This document shows, one piece after another, positions 46,693 through 55,583 of a stretch of 64,000 nt of DNA. The stretch is from Bacteroidota bacterium (GTDB lineage: Bacteria; Bacteroidota; Bacteroidia; AKYH767-A; 2013-40CM-41-45), in the NCBI GenBank assembly GCA_004295015.1, contig SHNE01000056.1, positions 16,796 to 80,795 of the forward strand, read 5' to 3'. Position numbers and translations under genes: made by a program. Below the pieces are notes generated by a model that was not told the DNA's origin, ran no database searches, and saw only the letters and a program-made list of their open reading frames with translations. Position 1 is the first letter of the stretch, and each line of letters opens with the position of its first letter.

Positions 46693-47706
46693 TTATTCTC
46701 CTATCAAGCCTCTGATCGTATTATTCCATTCATTGTTGAAATAATGCATATCAAACTGCTCTATAAATCTTTTTCCATTTTCAACGTACCAGTCAGCACG
46801 GTGCAACACCTCCAACACTGCATCCGGTAAATCACTTCCCTTTGTTACGATCAACTGTCCGGCGCCATTAAGCAACTCTTTCATCCCTCCTACTCCACTT
46901 CCGATTACCGGCGTTCCACACAACAGGGATTCGTGTGCGATGCGATTCCAGCCCTCGGTCATCTTTGACAAAGTAATAACTAAGTCGCATGCATGAAGCA
47001 TGCATATATAAGTCTTACGATCCAAATGAAGGTATTGTACGGGAAGATCGCTTGCCTGGTTCTGTGATCCTGACATTAACAAATGATAACCCCGGTCCTT
47101 TAGTGCATCATAAACTTCATATATGCCCTTTTGACGGTTGGCATTGCCGGCATATATCAGGGGCTTGCCTTCAGGAATACGATATTCTTCTTTGAATTTT
47201 CGAATTTGCTCCTGAGAAACCAGGTAATCAGCGGGATCAAATGCATTATAAATAATCTTTACATTTTTACATCCCAAATTTTCCAGGTAATCCCTCCAAT
47301 AGCTTGAAACTGTTACAACCAGGTCGAGTTTCTGCAACCTTCTTTTCAGTCGGTTAAAATACCAGGTATGTTTCAGAGAGGATTTCCGGAGAGTATCATC
47401 GATATGGTGAATCATCCCAATTGATGGAACCCCTTTCACTCTCGACCCAAAAACAATCGGATATGGTTCAGAGATTATCAAATCTGCAGCAGGAGAATCA
47501 TTCTTCATCCTATGCCAATATCTCAAAAGCGATTCGCCTTTCTGCATTACAGCAGAATCAGAAATCGATAATTCGAACTCTTTGGCAATAGCCAATGCGG
47601 CATGAACATCATAAGCATTTCCACCGTTAGCATCGGGTGATAAATTTCCTGACCGAATAGAATCAGCTACTAATGCAGATCGTGTTTGCCAGATAACTTT
47701 CTTCAT
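46693..47706 (-). CDS. GT4 family glycosyltransferase
   Basis: 337 residues from ATG, overlapping the upstream nucleotidyltransferase gene by 4 bases and followed by the amidotransferase after 2 bases. GT-B landmarks: GKPLIYAGNANRQKGIYEVY, ACDLVITLSKMTEGWNRIAH and ESLLCGTPVIGSGVGGMKEL. The N-terminal half is shorter than in its neighbours. The tight packing indicates the same pathway as AsnB and the nucleotidyltransferase. Confidence 0.9.
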   Translation of the reverse strand: MKKVIWQTRSALVADSIRSGNLSPDANGGNAYDVHAALAIAKEFELSISDSAVMQKGESLLRYWHRMKNDSPAADLIISEPYPIVFGSRVKGVPSIGMIHHIDDTLRKSSLKHTWYFNRLKRRLQKLDLVVTVSSYWRDYLENLGCKNVKIIYNAFDPADYLVSQEQIRKFKEEYRIPEGKPLIYAGNANRQKGIYEVYDALKDRGYHLLMSGSQNQASDLPVQYLHLDRKTYICMLHACDLVITLSKMTEGWNRIAHESLLCGTPVIGSGVGGMKELLNGAGQLIVTKGSDLPDAVLEVLHRADWYVENGKRFIEQFDMHYFNNEWNNTIRGLIGE

Positions 47707-48683
47707 GCCAATAAACTACTGGTTAAGGGATAAAAATGAGGAATGTATTCACTGTTATAACTACGCTGTCTTTGCTGAAAGTCAAAATAGGCCCTTAGTC
47801 CATCGGGAATGCCGGAGCTTCGAAAAGGAACCTGAATTTCAAAGCGATTAAATCTGTTCATCAATCTGAAATACTTTTTCCCAATAATGTTTACAGGAAA
47901 GGGCGGAAGCTTCGTTCCATGATGCGAGTAATGAAGCTTGTCGGATTTGACTATGGAAATATTACGGGCTATTCTATTTGATGAATTGCTGTCAAGATAA
48001 AATGGCTTGCTTTGCATGATTGAGTTAAGCTCCTCAGGATAAACTATACAAAACTCACGAAACCAATCCAAAATGAGCTTTTGGCTTTGCGGGTTTTCAA
48101 ACCAGTTTTTCCGGATGTCTAACAGTCTGTCTACTATTTTTTTTAGGCTTTGAGAAGAATCTTTGAAATAACCAAGGTCATAGCTAAGTGCTTTTCCATG
48201 CAATAACAAACTTCGAACCTGAACAATTCTATACTTTTCCTGAACTATAACATTCACATACATCTTTAACATGTACTCAAGGGCAATTTGTGTTTGAATC
48301 AATCCGGGAGATTCTTCGTCACGGTCAGTAAGCCGAATAATTTCCTCCCCACTCAACAAAGAATAATTCTGAAAAAAAGAATACTTCGATGACTCAAGGA
48401 AATGACTTCTTGATGTTCCATAGAGTTTATGGATGAATAAATATTTTTCTTTGATGGAAAGACTGTCGTGGATATTTAGTGAACATTTAAAATCATCCTT
48501 AAAAACGACAACCAAATCCAAATCAGAAATACCCGGACTACTAATTCCTCCAATCTGATAAACAGACAAAACTCCTTCAATTGCAGAAATTTTTTTTGAA
48601 ACACTTTTCAGAATGCTATGATATGCAGACGGATCGGTTGGTTTAGGTATGTCGGTAGTACAATAACTCATAAAAAGAATCAT
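47703..48683 (-). CDS. Polymerase-beta-type nucleotidyltransferase protein
   Basis: 326 residues from ATG at 48683 (another ATG four codons in is possible). The N-terminal motif VYQIGGISSPGISDLDLVVV matches the nucleotidyltransferase GS(x)nDxD site in the loop before two metal-binding aspartates, although the canonical GS is replaced by GGIS. The rest is helical and charged and lacks a recognised partner domain. Its relative at 49471-50475 has a similar layout. Enzymes of this fold transfer nucleotidyl groups to proteins, sugars or antibiotics. In this locus a glycan or cofactor substrate is a guess. Confidence 0.65.
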   Translation of the reverse strand: MILFMSYCTTDIPKPTDPSAYHSILKSVSKKISAIEGVLSVYQIGGISSPGISDLDLVVVFKDDFKCSLNIHDSLSIKEKYLFIHKLYGTSRSHFLESSKYSFFQNYSLLSGEEIIRLTDRDEESPGLIQTQIALEYMLKMYVNVIVQEKYRIVQVRSLLLHGKALSYDLGYFKDSSQSLKKIVDRLLDIRKNWFENPQSQKLILDWFREFCIVYPEELNSIMQSKPFYLDSNSSNRIARNISIVKSDKLHYSHHGTKLPPFPVNIIGKKYFRLMNRFNRFEIQVPFRSSGIPDGLRAYFDFQQRQRSYNSEYIPHFYPLTSSLLA

Positions 48684-48775
48684 TTAATATGATTCCGGAA
48701 ATAATTAAGACAATTAGTTTTGATCAGTCCGGATAAACAGGCTGAGAAATCTGATGTTCACTATTTTCAATCGTG

Positions 48776-49447
48776 TTACTTATTAAGAAATCGTATGCGA
48801 ATTATACCGGCCGGACCGGTGTCCAGAACATCATAATAATACCGTTCACGATGCTCCTGCAAGTAAGACAAAACTTCCACACCTTTGCCTCTATTGAGAA
48901 TATCATGGCAAAAAACAATTCCATCTTTGGAAATGTATTGCTCAACAAGTTTGAACTCGGCAAGAGCAGAACCTTTTCTTGAATCAATAAAAACCATATC
49001 CACCTTCTTCTCAGAAAATTCTCGTTTCAATAAATCACGCAATGTATCAACGGGTCCATTATATTTCTCCAACTCATCATAAGCCGGATTGGTGGTCTCT
49101 TCCCGGGTAACACTTAATCCAAGTAAGGCGTGAAAAGTAGGATGGTTTTTGTACTTCAATAAAATATTATCATAATGTTCCTGAAAAATCTCGAGTGTAT
49201 AAAAATGACAAGCAGGAAATTTTTCTTGCAGGTAATTATATACATGTGTGGCAGAAACACCTTTACCGGTTCCGATTTCAATGTAAGATGAAGGCTTAAC
49301 TTCATCGATGGCAATCTGTATGACCTGATAATCCAGAGCAGTTACAGCACCTGCATTGTCAAAATGATCGCCTCTTAAAGCACGATAGTACTTTTTAAGT
49401 CGCTTTTTAACTTTCTTCTTTACAAAAAGATATGCAGATGTAGACAT
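48776..49447 (-). CDS. Class I SAM-dependent methyltransferase
   Basis: 223 residues from ATG. Motif I is YIEIGTGKGVSATHVYNYL, then HFYTLEIFQEHY (acidic residue binding the ribose), VDMVFIDSRKGSALAEFKLV and GIVFCHDIL. This is the Methyltransf_24-like layout. It sits between two nucleotidyltransferase genes (23 bases after one, 92 before the other). A basic N-terminal stretch (FVKKKVKKRLKKYYRALRGD) could bind membrane or nucleic acid. It probably O-methylates a sugar, but the substrate is not deducible. Confidence 0.82.
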   Translation of the reverse strand: MSTSAYLFVKKKVKKRLKKYYRALRGDHFDNAGAVTALDYQVIQIAIDEVKPSSYIEIGTGKGVSATHVYNYLQEKFPACHFYTLEIFQEHYDNILLKYKNHPTFHALLGLSVTREETTNPAYDELEKYNGPVDTLRDLLKREFSEKKVDMVFIDSRKGSALAEFKLVEQYISKDGIVFCHDILNRGKGVEVLSYLQEHRERYYYDVLDTGPAGIIRIRFLNK

Positions 49448-49470
49448 GTTATATTTAGATTCCCGGAGTG

Positions 49471-50475
49471 TTAACGAAACAAATTTACTTCCACCTGATT
49501 GGCCAGCTCAGCCATTCGACGATAAAAATCATCATTCAGTTTGTTCGTCAGAGCCTTTGGAATTGCAGGGCCCATTTTCTTCCTATATTTCATCCAAATA
49601 TAACCGATTTTCCTCAATTTCCTTGTATTTCTTAAGATCTCCGGACTCTGCCAATTAGCGCGGATTTCTGAGACCTCATCCATAATTTTCCATGTACTTT
49701 CATTGAAATCGGCAGAGGCTGCTTCAAAACTGTATTTTTTAAATATCCCGCGCTGGTCTCGTGCCTGAATATACAGGGTTGGAAGCATCATGAATTCACT
49801 AAGTAAGCTTTTCAATTGATATAAAGTTACCGGACGATTAGCAGGTTGGGCAGTCTTTCTTATCCGTCTGCAAATTTTCTTGACCGACGAAAAATAGTCA
49901 GCCTTACTTTTAGGCCTGAGATTCAACTCTAAATCAGCCCCTGCAAGCAAGGATTTTGAATGAGCAAGTACTTCCAAAGGCAGATAATCAATCGGAAAGT
50001 TATTTAAATCTGCTTCAGTGATCACAAACCATCCATGATGTTGCAAAGGATCTATTTCAAACATGATCCGTTTGGACTCATGAATTTTTTGTGCCAGCGA
50101 TGCCAGGCGAGATTTATCTTTAAATACATCGTTACGGATAATGATCAGTCCATCAAAGTCACTGTAATTGATCATTTCACCTGAGGCAATACTTCCATGA
50201 ACTATGGCACCGTAGAGATCTGCTCCTAAGTTTTCCAATAAGTTCATCATCTTCATAACCCGGGAATCGCGTCCGTCATAGACAGGGATTACAATTCTTT
50301 GTTCCTGCTCGGAAGAGGTTTCAACTTTTCTCTGACTGAATGCGGTGATCATTTTACTCGCATTCATGTTATAAACGTGCCGCCTTAAAATTAAAGAAAG
50401 CAAGCCATCTTTGATGTCGAACCAGGCACCATCAAAGTATTTTCCGAGAAGAATCTGAAAGCTTTGGCTTTTCAT
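49471..50475 (-). CDS. Polymerase-beta-type nucleotidyltransferase protein
   Basis: 334 residues from ATG. GAIVHGSIASGEMINYSDFD carries the canonical GS motif followed by DxD (near residues 105-125), which is the catalytic core of minimal nucleotidyltransferases. The C-terminal part is helical, with many basic residues. It is the first gene of the leftward block that starts at the divergent gap 50476-50679. It resembles the protein at 47703-48683 in overall plan, with the active site more canonical here. The substrate is unknown. Confidence 0.7.
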   Translation of the reverse strand: MKSQSFQILLGKYFDGAWFDIKDGLLSLILRRHVYNMNASKMITAFSQRKVETSSEQEQRIVIPVYDGRDSRVMKMMNLLENLGADLYGAIVHGSIASGEMINYSDFDGLIIIRNDVFKDKSRLASLAQKIHESKRIMFEIDPLQHHGWFVITEADLNNFPIDYLPLEVLAHSKSLLAGADLELNLRPKSKADYFSSVKKICRRIRKTAQPANRPVTLYQLKSLLSEFMMLPTLYIQARDQRGIFKKYSFEAASADFNESTWKIMDEVSEIRANWQSPEILRNTRKLRKIGYIWMKYRKKMGPAIPKALTNKLNDDFYRRMAELANQVEVNLFR

Positions 50476-50679
50476 AACGAAAAGAATGAAGACATCATAT
50501 TTAATTCTAGGGGTCTAAAAAAAGGCTGATCTTCATAGCCTATCTATGAATAGGAATAAGGTTATATGCCTGTAAATTCGAAAGGTTACGGATCCATCAA
50601 CAAATCAGCTTATATAATTTCCATGAACTGAAACCCTGGAGCAGTTCCTTAAGTTCAATTATAGTTCAAGTTAATACAG

Positions 50680-51441
50680 ATGAAACCAGAAGACCATAAA
50701 ATTACCTCCAGTATTGTTTCTGATGAGCAGGCTAAAAACCGCAAGGATTTGCTTGATCTCTTCAAAAATAATCCTTTGCCTGAAGCAGAGCTCATGCGTA
50801 ATCCGGGCCTTTTCCTGAATCCGGCTGACCTCAGGAAATTCCTTTTCATGAATGACCTCTACCAACGCAATAAAAACATTCATGGGCTAATTATGGAATT
50901 TGGTGTTCGCTGGGGTCAAAATCTGGCATTATTCCAGTCCTTACGTTCTATCTATGAACCCTATAATTATAGTCGGAGAATAGTAGGATTCGATACATGG
51001 GAGGGCTTTCCATCTGTTCACGAAAAAGACGGGAAGAGCTCAAGTGTAAAGGAAGGTGGATATTCAGTATCTAAAAACTACGAGCAATTTCTGGAAAAAC
51101 TACTTGTGGCTCAGGAAAAAGAAAGTCCTCTTGGCCACATGAAAAAATTCGAATTGATAAAAGGAGACGCATCCATCGAATTGGAAAAATACCTGAAAGC
51201 GCATCCGGAAACAATTATTTCCCTTGCCTATTTTGATTTTGATATTTACGAACCGACCAAAAAGTGTCTTGAATTAATCAAACCACATCTCACCAAAGGA
51301 AGCGTGCTTGCATTTGACGAGTTGAATCAGCCACTATTTCCGGGAGAAACCGTGGCCTTGAGGGAAGTTTTTGGCCTGGATAAGTTCAGTATTCAACGCA
51401 GCCCATATAGTCATTATCAATCTTTCGCGATTGTGGAATAA
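50680..51441 (+). CDS. TylF/MycF-like class I methyltransferase
   Basis: 253 residues from ATG. It is the only plus-strand gene in the polysaccharide locus and converges on a GT4 gene. GLIMEFGVRWGQNLALFQSL is motif I, followed by RIVGFDTWEGFPSVHEKDGK and the acidic metal-type segment SLAYFDFDIYEPTKKCLELI and LAFDELNQPLFPGET. TylF-type enzymes methylate sugar hydroxyls of macrolides with a metal ion. Here the target would be a glycan residue. No promoter box could be placed with confidence. Confidence 0.8.
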   Translation: MKPEDHKITSSIVSDEQAKNRKDLLDLFKNNPLPEAELMRNPGLFLNPADLRKFLFMNDLYQRNKNIHGLIMEFGVRWGQNLALFQSLRSIYEPYNYSRRIVGFDTWEGFPSVHEKDGKSSSVKEGGYSVSKNYEQFLEKLLVAQEKESPLGHMKKFELIKGDASIELEKYLKAHPETIISLAYFDFDIYEPTKKCLELIKPHLTKGSVLAFDELNQPLFPGETVALREVFGLDKFSIQRSPYSHYQSFAIVE

Positions 51442-51509
51442 AGCAGACCGGAATAATTTCCATTGCCTTGGTCACACAAGAAAAATTTGGTGACGTAATT
51501 TTCTGAATC

Positions 51510-52700
51510 CTATAAATTGCTTTTTATAAACTGAAGAAATTCGGCTGCACGGTTGTGAAAACTCAACTTCTGTACATCCTGAAAAGCTTTTTCTGCAAGG
51601 CGCGATGCCAGCTGTTTATCGGATATAAGTTTATTAATTCCTTCAACCAATGAATCCACATCATCCGGGCTCACGAACAAAACATTTGTCTCATTAAGAA
51701 CATCTCGGGTAGCAGGAAAATCAGGTGTAACAACAGGGTTATGTGTTGACAAATACTCATTTATTTTCTGAGGATAATTAAACTCGATCATATGATCTTT
51801 TGCTGTATAATATGAAACAAGCACATCGGCAGCAATCTGATAGTCGCGAATTTTTCGAGAATCCTCAAAGAATCCGGTGAGAATTACATTTACAATATTC
51901 TTCTCCTTACAATAGCGGGTGATCTCTTCTACGACACGCTTTCTTCCCCCTGTAAAGAGGAATTGACAAGTTGGGGTTTTGGCGGCAGCTTCAAGAATAT
52001 ACTTGACCTCATGTACCTCCAATCCAAGCTTTCCGGTGTATACTACTAAAGGATTTGAAAGAGTATAATTTATCCTTTTCCTTGCTTCTGCCTTATCCGG
52101 TTCGTTTTTATAAATTGGCACCGGAGCCAAGGCTAATAAAAATTTACTATCATCAACAGGAATTATTCTTCTTATTGCTTCTTTCGTGCTTGTAACACCG
52201 GCAAGTATTCCGTCTGAGTTTCTTACGACAAATTTATAAATCCAGCTTTGCTTTACTTCAGCAGCCATGAAGAAGACTTTCCAGGAACAAAGTGGCCCGA
52301 GAAGCTTGCCTAACATTAATGCAGGTAACAAGGATTTAGCATCTCTTGAAATAAAAACAATTTGCTTTCTTTTAAAAATATTTTTCAATCCAATCCTGAC
52401 CGTACTCCATTTAAATCCTAGCATAAGCCACAAGAACATCCACCACTTCGGCGAATTTTCAGTCAGGGGAGTCCACAACATTCCGGTTTGCACCTTATTC
52501 TCCAGTCCATAATAATCGCTCATCTGAAAGGATTTGATATTATCTTTCATATAAGTGTAGGGATAAATGATACTTACCTTCTGCTTATGCCCGGCCAAGG
52601 CATCGCACAAACGCATATCAAAAATTCTGTTAGTCGTAGGTCTTAAAAGACAATACGGGGAAAAAATAATAATTTCTAAATCACGATGATTCGCAGGCAC
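51510..52700 (-). CDS. GT4 family glycosyltransferase
   Basis: 396 residues from GTG at 52700, which lies 10 bases past the stop of the acetyltransferase gene. A TTG at 52739 would overlap that gene by 29 bases and no ATG is available before residue 29. EIIIFSPYCLLRPTTNRIFD starts the GT-B fold, and the C-terminal part has NPLVVYTGKLGLEVHEVKYI, FLFTGGRKRVVEEITRYCKE and FNYPQKINEYLSTHNPVVTP. The donor-binding region has an N-Y-P-Q-K-I-x-E-Y-L variant rather than the usual E(x7)E. It converges on the TylF-like gene. Confidence 0.85.
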   Translation of the reverse strand: MPANHRDLEIIIFSPYCLLRPTTNRIFDMRLCDALAGHKQKVSIIYPYTYMKDNIKSFQMSDYYGLENKVQTGMLWTPLTENSPKWWMFLWLMLGFKWSTVRIGLKNIFKRKQIVFISRDAKSLLPALMLGKLLGPLCSWKVFFMAAEVKQSWIYKFVVRNSDGILAGVTSTKEAIRRIIPVDDSKFLLALAPVPIYKNEPDKAEARKRINYTLSNPLVVYTGKLGLEVHEVKYILEAAAKTPTCQFLFTGGRKRVVEEITRYCKEKNIVNVILTGFFEDSRKIRDYQIAADVLVSYYTAKDHMIEFNYPQKINEYLSTHNPVVTPDFPATRDVLNETNVLFVSPDDVDSLVEGINKLISDKQLASRLAEKAFQDVQKLSFHNRAAEFLQFIKSNL

Positions 52701-52710
52701 GGTATGTTCT

Positions 52711-53259
52711 TTATAATTCGGGAAAATTTGTATCCGCAATCATTTTAAAATCCGAGTCAAGAATTCCCATAATATACATGTTCCGGAACTCACCTTTCTT
52801 GAATAGGTCATCGCGCAACTCACCTTCTTTTATAAACCCGCAGGTTTCATACAATCGGATAGCGGGCACATTATCTGTCCTAACTTTTAAAAAGACCCGA
52901 TGCAAGTACAGTTCTTGAAAGGCAAATTTAAGAGTCTTGAAGCAAGCCTGAGTCCCGTAACCATGTCCTGAACTTTGCTCATCAATTAGTATGGCAAATT
53001 CAGCCTGGAGATTAATTTTATTGATATTCTTCAGAAATGTTAAGCCAACAAGTTTCGCGTCGTTCAATCTTTCTATGGCAAAAACCTGAAGGCTATCATT
53101 GTTTCGAACGCTTCTCTCGAACCAATCCTCCTCCTGTTCCTTTGTCACGTCGTATGGATGTCCGGAAAAATGATCCTGAACTACCTGTTGATTTCTCCAC
53201 TTCCAGGTAATTGCAGTATCTTCTCTTACGAATTTTCTCAACCTAATCTTCTCTTCCAT
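52711..53259 (-). CDS. GNAT family N-acetyltransferase, RimJ/RimL type
   Basis: 182 residues from ATG at 53259 (a TTG 14 codons upstream would overlap the previous gene). IRLRKFVREDTAITWKWRN starts the fold. FAILIDEQSSGHGYGTQACF is the acetyl-CoA-binding motif A (Q/R-x-x-G-x-G/A) and LKVRTDNVPAIRLYETCGF is motif B. Such enzymes in glycan loci acetylate amino-sugars made by neighbouring aminotransferases. It lies 17 bases downstream of the FemAB-like gene and 2 genes from the DegT aminotransferase. Confidence 0.88.
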   Translation of the reverse strand: MEEKIRLRKFVREDTAITWKWRNQQVVQDHFSGHPYDVTKEQEEDWFERSVRNNDSLQVFAIERLNDAKLVGLTFLKNINKINLQAEFAILIDEQSSGHGYGTQACFKTLKFAFQELYLHRVFLKVRTDNVPAIRLYETCGFIKEGELRDDLFKKGEFRNMYIMGILDSDFKMIADTNFPEL

Positions 53260-53276
53260 TGACCAGTCCAATTTGC

Positions 53277-54371
53277 TCAGGATAAATCTTCTTTTCTCCA
53301 ACGATATCTTTGCAGGATATTGCGGTATTTAATGGCAGCTTCCGGAAATCTGTTGTCCCATTCATTTACCAATGAATTGTACACTTTCAGATTATGTATT
53401 CTTTTTCCAATATAGAATTTTTCAGTTTGAACAGAAAAATTTTTTTTGAAAACAAGCAAGGGATCATTTGGATCTTCAGAAACTCCCCCGCCTAGATGAA
53501 GTTTCTGCATACCGTTTTGCTGACTCCACTTTACTCCATGATGCAAAAGCAGGTTTCCGGCTGCAAATTTTTTGCCTTCCGCTGAGGCTGCCGCCAAAAA
53601 GTAATGCGCAATCGGACCGTTGCCTAAAAATACGGCAGCGCCAACAACTTCATCCCCTGACTTTGCAAGAAAAAATACGCCTTCCTTATTTACCAGGTCA
53701 AATAAGCCCTTGAAAAATTCAGGAGAGAAAAAGTACATTGATGCTGCATTTACCAAACGCATGTTTTCCAAATACATCTTCACAAACACAGAAAAATTCT
53801 CTTCATCTCTCACGGGCTCTATCACAACTCCCTGCCTCTCGGCTTTCCTGATTTTATTCCTGTTCGGAGAAGAATAACCATCCCAAATTTCTTCTTCTGT
53901 TTTTTTTAGATCTACATAGACATAATCACGCAAGGCATATACTTTTATATCGGCATCAACGGTCACAAGTCCTTCATTTCTCAACAGAGGATGAAACCTT
54001 ATGAACTCACACACTACATTTTCCTTCTTACAATAATCCCTGAATGCGATTGTGGCGTGATGTATAAACTCCGGATCGTTGCTGCTTGCAATTGGGCCGG
54101 TATAACCGTAAACTGTTTCTATATCCTTATAAGCTGAAATTTTATCGTGTGAAACTACCGGACGTATGAGGAATGGATAAAAATAGCTCTGGTCATTTTC
54201 TCTGTAATGAAACAGGCGAATACTTCCATCTCCGTTCAATTCATACAGAAAATTATAGTCGAAACTAAAATTAATATCACGTAAATTGGCCGGCAAGTCC
54301 TTGAAAAGCTCCTCCCAGCGGGCGCTTTGTGCACTTGAAAGGACTTCTACACTCGCGGTCCGGCTATCCAT
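53277..54371 (-). CDS. FemAB-like GNAT-fold acyltransferase
   Basis: 364 residues from ATG. The two-lobe FemAB/BioF2-like layout is seen: the first half has VYGYTGPIASSNDPEFIHHA, the second has WDGYSSPNRNKIRKAERQG, the hallmark of the Acetyltransf_6 group, and VFFLAKSGDEVVGAAVFLGN. Members use aminoacyl-tRNA or acyl donors to attach amino acids to peptidoglycan precursors or sugars. It is placed 6 bases after a DegT aminotransferase, so it may acylate or aminoacylate an amino-sugar. The donor is unknown. Confidence 0.8.
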   Translation of the reverse strand: MDSRTASVEVLSSAQSARWEELFKDLPANLRDINFSFDYNFLYELNGDGSIRLFHYRENDQSYFYPFLIRPVVSHDKISAYKDIETVYGYTGPIASSNDPEFIHHATIAFRDYCKKENVVCEFIRFHPLLRNEGLVTVDADIKVYALRDYVYVDLKKTEEEIWDGYSSPNRNKIRKAERQGVVIEPVRDEENFSVFVKMYLENMRLVNAASMYFFSPEFFKGLFDLVNKEGVFFLAKSGDEVVGAAVFLGNGPIAHYFLAAASAEGKKFAAGNLLLHHGVKWSQQNGMQKLHLGGGVSEDPNDPLLVFKKNFSVQTEKFYIGKRIHNLKVYNSLVNEWDNRFPEAAIKYRNILQRYRWRKEDLS

Positions 54372-54377
54372 ATATTT

Positions 54378-55481
54378 CTAACTCCTCCCTTGTGTACGAA
54401 CAAACTCCTTAATTTTCCGACAAACGGTAAGAACCTGACTGCGGGTTAACTCAGGAAAACTGGGCAATAACAGGCACTGATGATTTAGTTGCAAAGCGAT
54501 CTTTGTTTCGCCTTTTATATGAGTCAGATGTTCGTGAGTATTTATTGGATAGAACATCGGACGTGTTTCGATATTATTTTCGAAGAGAAACAACTCCAGC
54601 ATTCGCTTCCTTGTCAAATCAAATTTATTGAAGCGCAATCCAAACATCCATTGAGCATGTTCTGTCCCTGGTTCTTCCTTTTGAAAGGAAATTTCTTCAA
54701 CAGACTCCAACTCCTTCCTGTACATTTCAAAAACCTCTGCCTTTTTTTCTCGGATTTCTTTATAAATCAACAACTGCCCATACAACAATGCAGCCTGAAT
54801 ATTCGTCATCCGGTAATTATATCCAAGCTTATTGTGAATATACCTCACACTAGACTGACCTTGCCCTCTCACAGAGTTCAAGTATTCGAACAGTTCTTCA
54901 TCTTGTGTAAACACAGCTCCACCTTCACCACTTGTGATTGTTTTATTTCCAAAGAAAGAAAACGAACTCATCAGTGATTCGGTCCCTGAATAGGATCCGT
55001 CATGTTTACCAAAGATCCCTTCACAATTGTCTTCAACGATTAAAAGTTCAGGGTGAAGTTTTTTTAGCCTGGGAACATTTACAATATTGCCAAGATTATG
55101 CACGGCGAGAAGAGCGGTATCATTTCCATACTTCCCGATTTTATCTGTATCCATATTCCACGTATCCGGATTTGCGTCAATGGGAATTAACTCAAACCCA
55201 TCTGAAAAAAGAAAACTGTTCCAGGCTGCGACATATACATTGTTAGGGACAAGAATTTTTTTTATCTGTGGATACTTAAACTTCAAACCCAATGCTAGCA
55301 TATGCGTGGCACAGGTTCCATTATTGATCAGGATTACGTATTTACTTCCCAATGTTTCCTTCAATAAATCCTTTGCCTTGTCAATATAAATCCCTTGCGA
55401 AGAAATCCATGTTGAATCCAGAGCATCATGGGCATATTTGAGGCATTCCTTGGGTAAGTAGGGCTGATAAATAGGAAGCAT
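54378..55481 (-). CDS. DegT/DnrJ/EryC1/StrS aminotransferase
   Basis: 367 residues from ATG. The N-terminus IYQPYLPKECLKYAHDALDS and NNGTCATHMLALGLKFKYPQ are typical. The PLP-binding lysine is in SFFGNKTITSGEGGAVFTQD, and GYNYRMTNIQAALLYGQL follows. Family members install an amino group on a keto-sugar nucleotide, for example in perosamine or 4-amino-sugar synthesis. It starts a block aminotransferase-FemAB-GNAT-GT4 with gaps of 6-17 bases, which fits the making, acylating and transferring of an amino-sugar. Confidence 0.93.
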   Translation of the reverse strand: MLPIYQPYLPKECLKYAHDALDSTWISSQGIYIDKAKDLLKETLGSKYVILINNGTCATHMLALGLKFKYPQIKKILVPNNVYVAAWNSFLFSDGFELIPIDANPDTWNMDTDKIGKYGNDTALLAVHNLGNIVNVPRLKKLHPELLIVEDNCEGIFGKHDGSYSGTESLMSSFSFFGNKTITSGEGGAVFTQDEELFEYLNSVRGQGQSSVRYIHNKLGYNYRMTNIQAALLYGQLLIYKEIREKKAEVFEMYRKELESVEEISFQKEEPGTEHAQWMFGLRFNKFDLTRKRMLELFLFENNIETRPMFYPINTHEHLTHIKGETKIALQLNHQCLLLPSFPELTRSQVLTVCRKIKEFVRTQGRS

Positions 55482-55583
55482 AATTCGTCGATTCTACCCT
55501 TTTTTAAAGGTTCTGAATATTATTTTTACTGAAATGCAGAATAAAAGTTACCGGAATATACAGGCAAATCCCCGAATGAAAGA

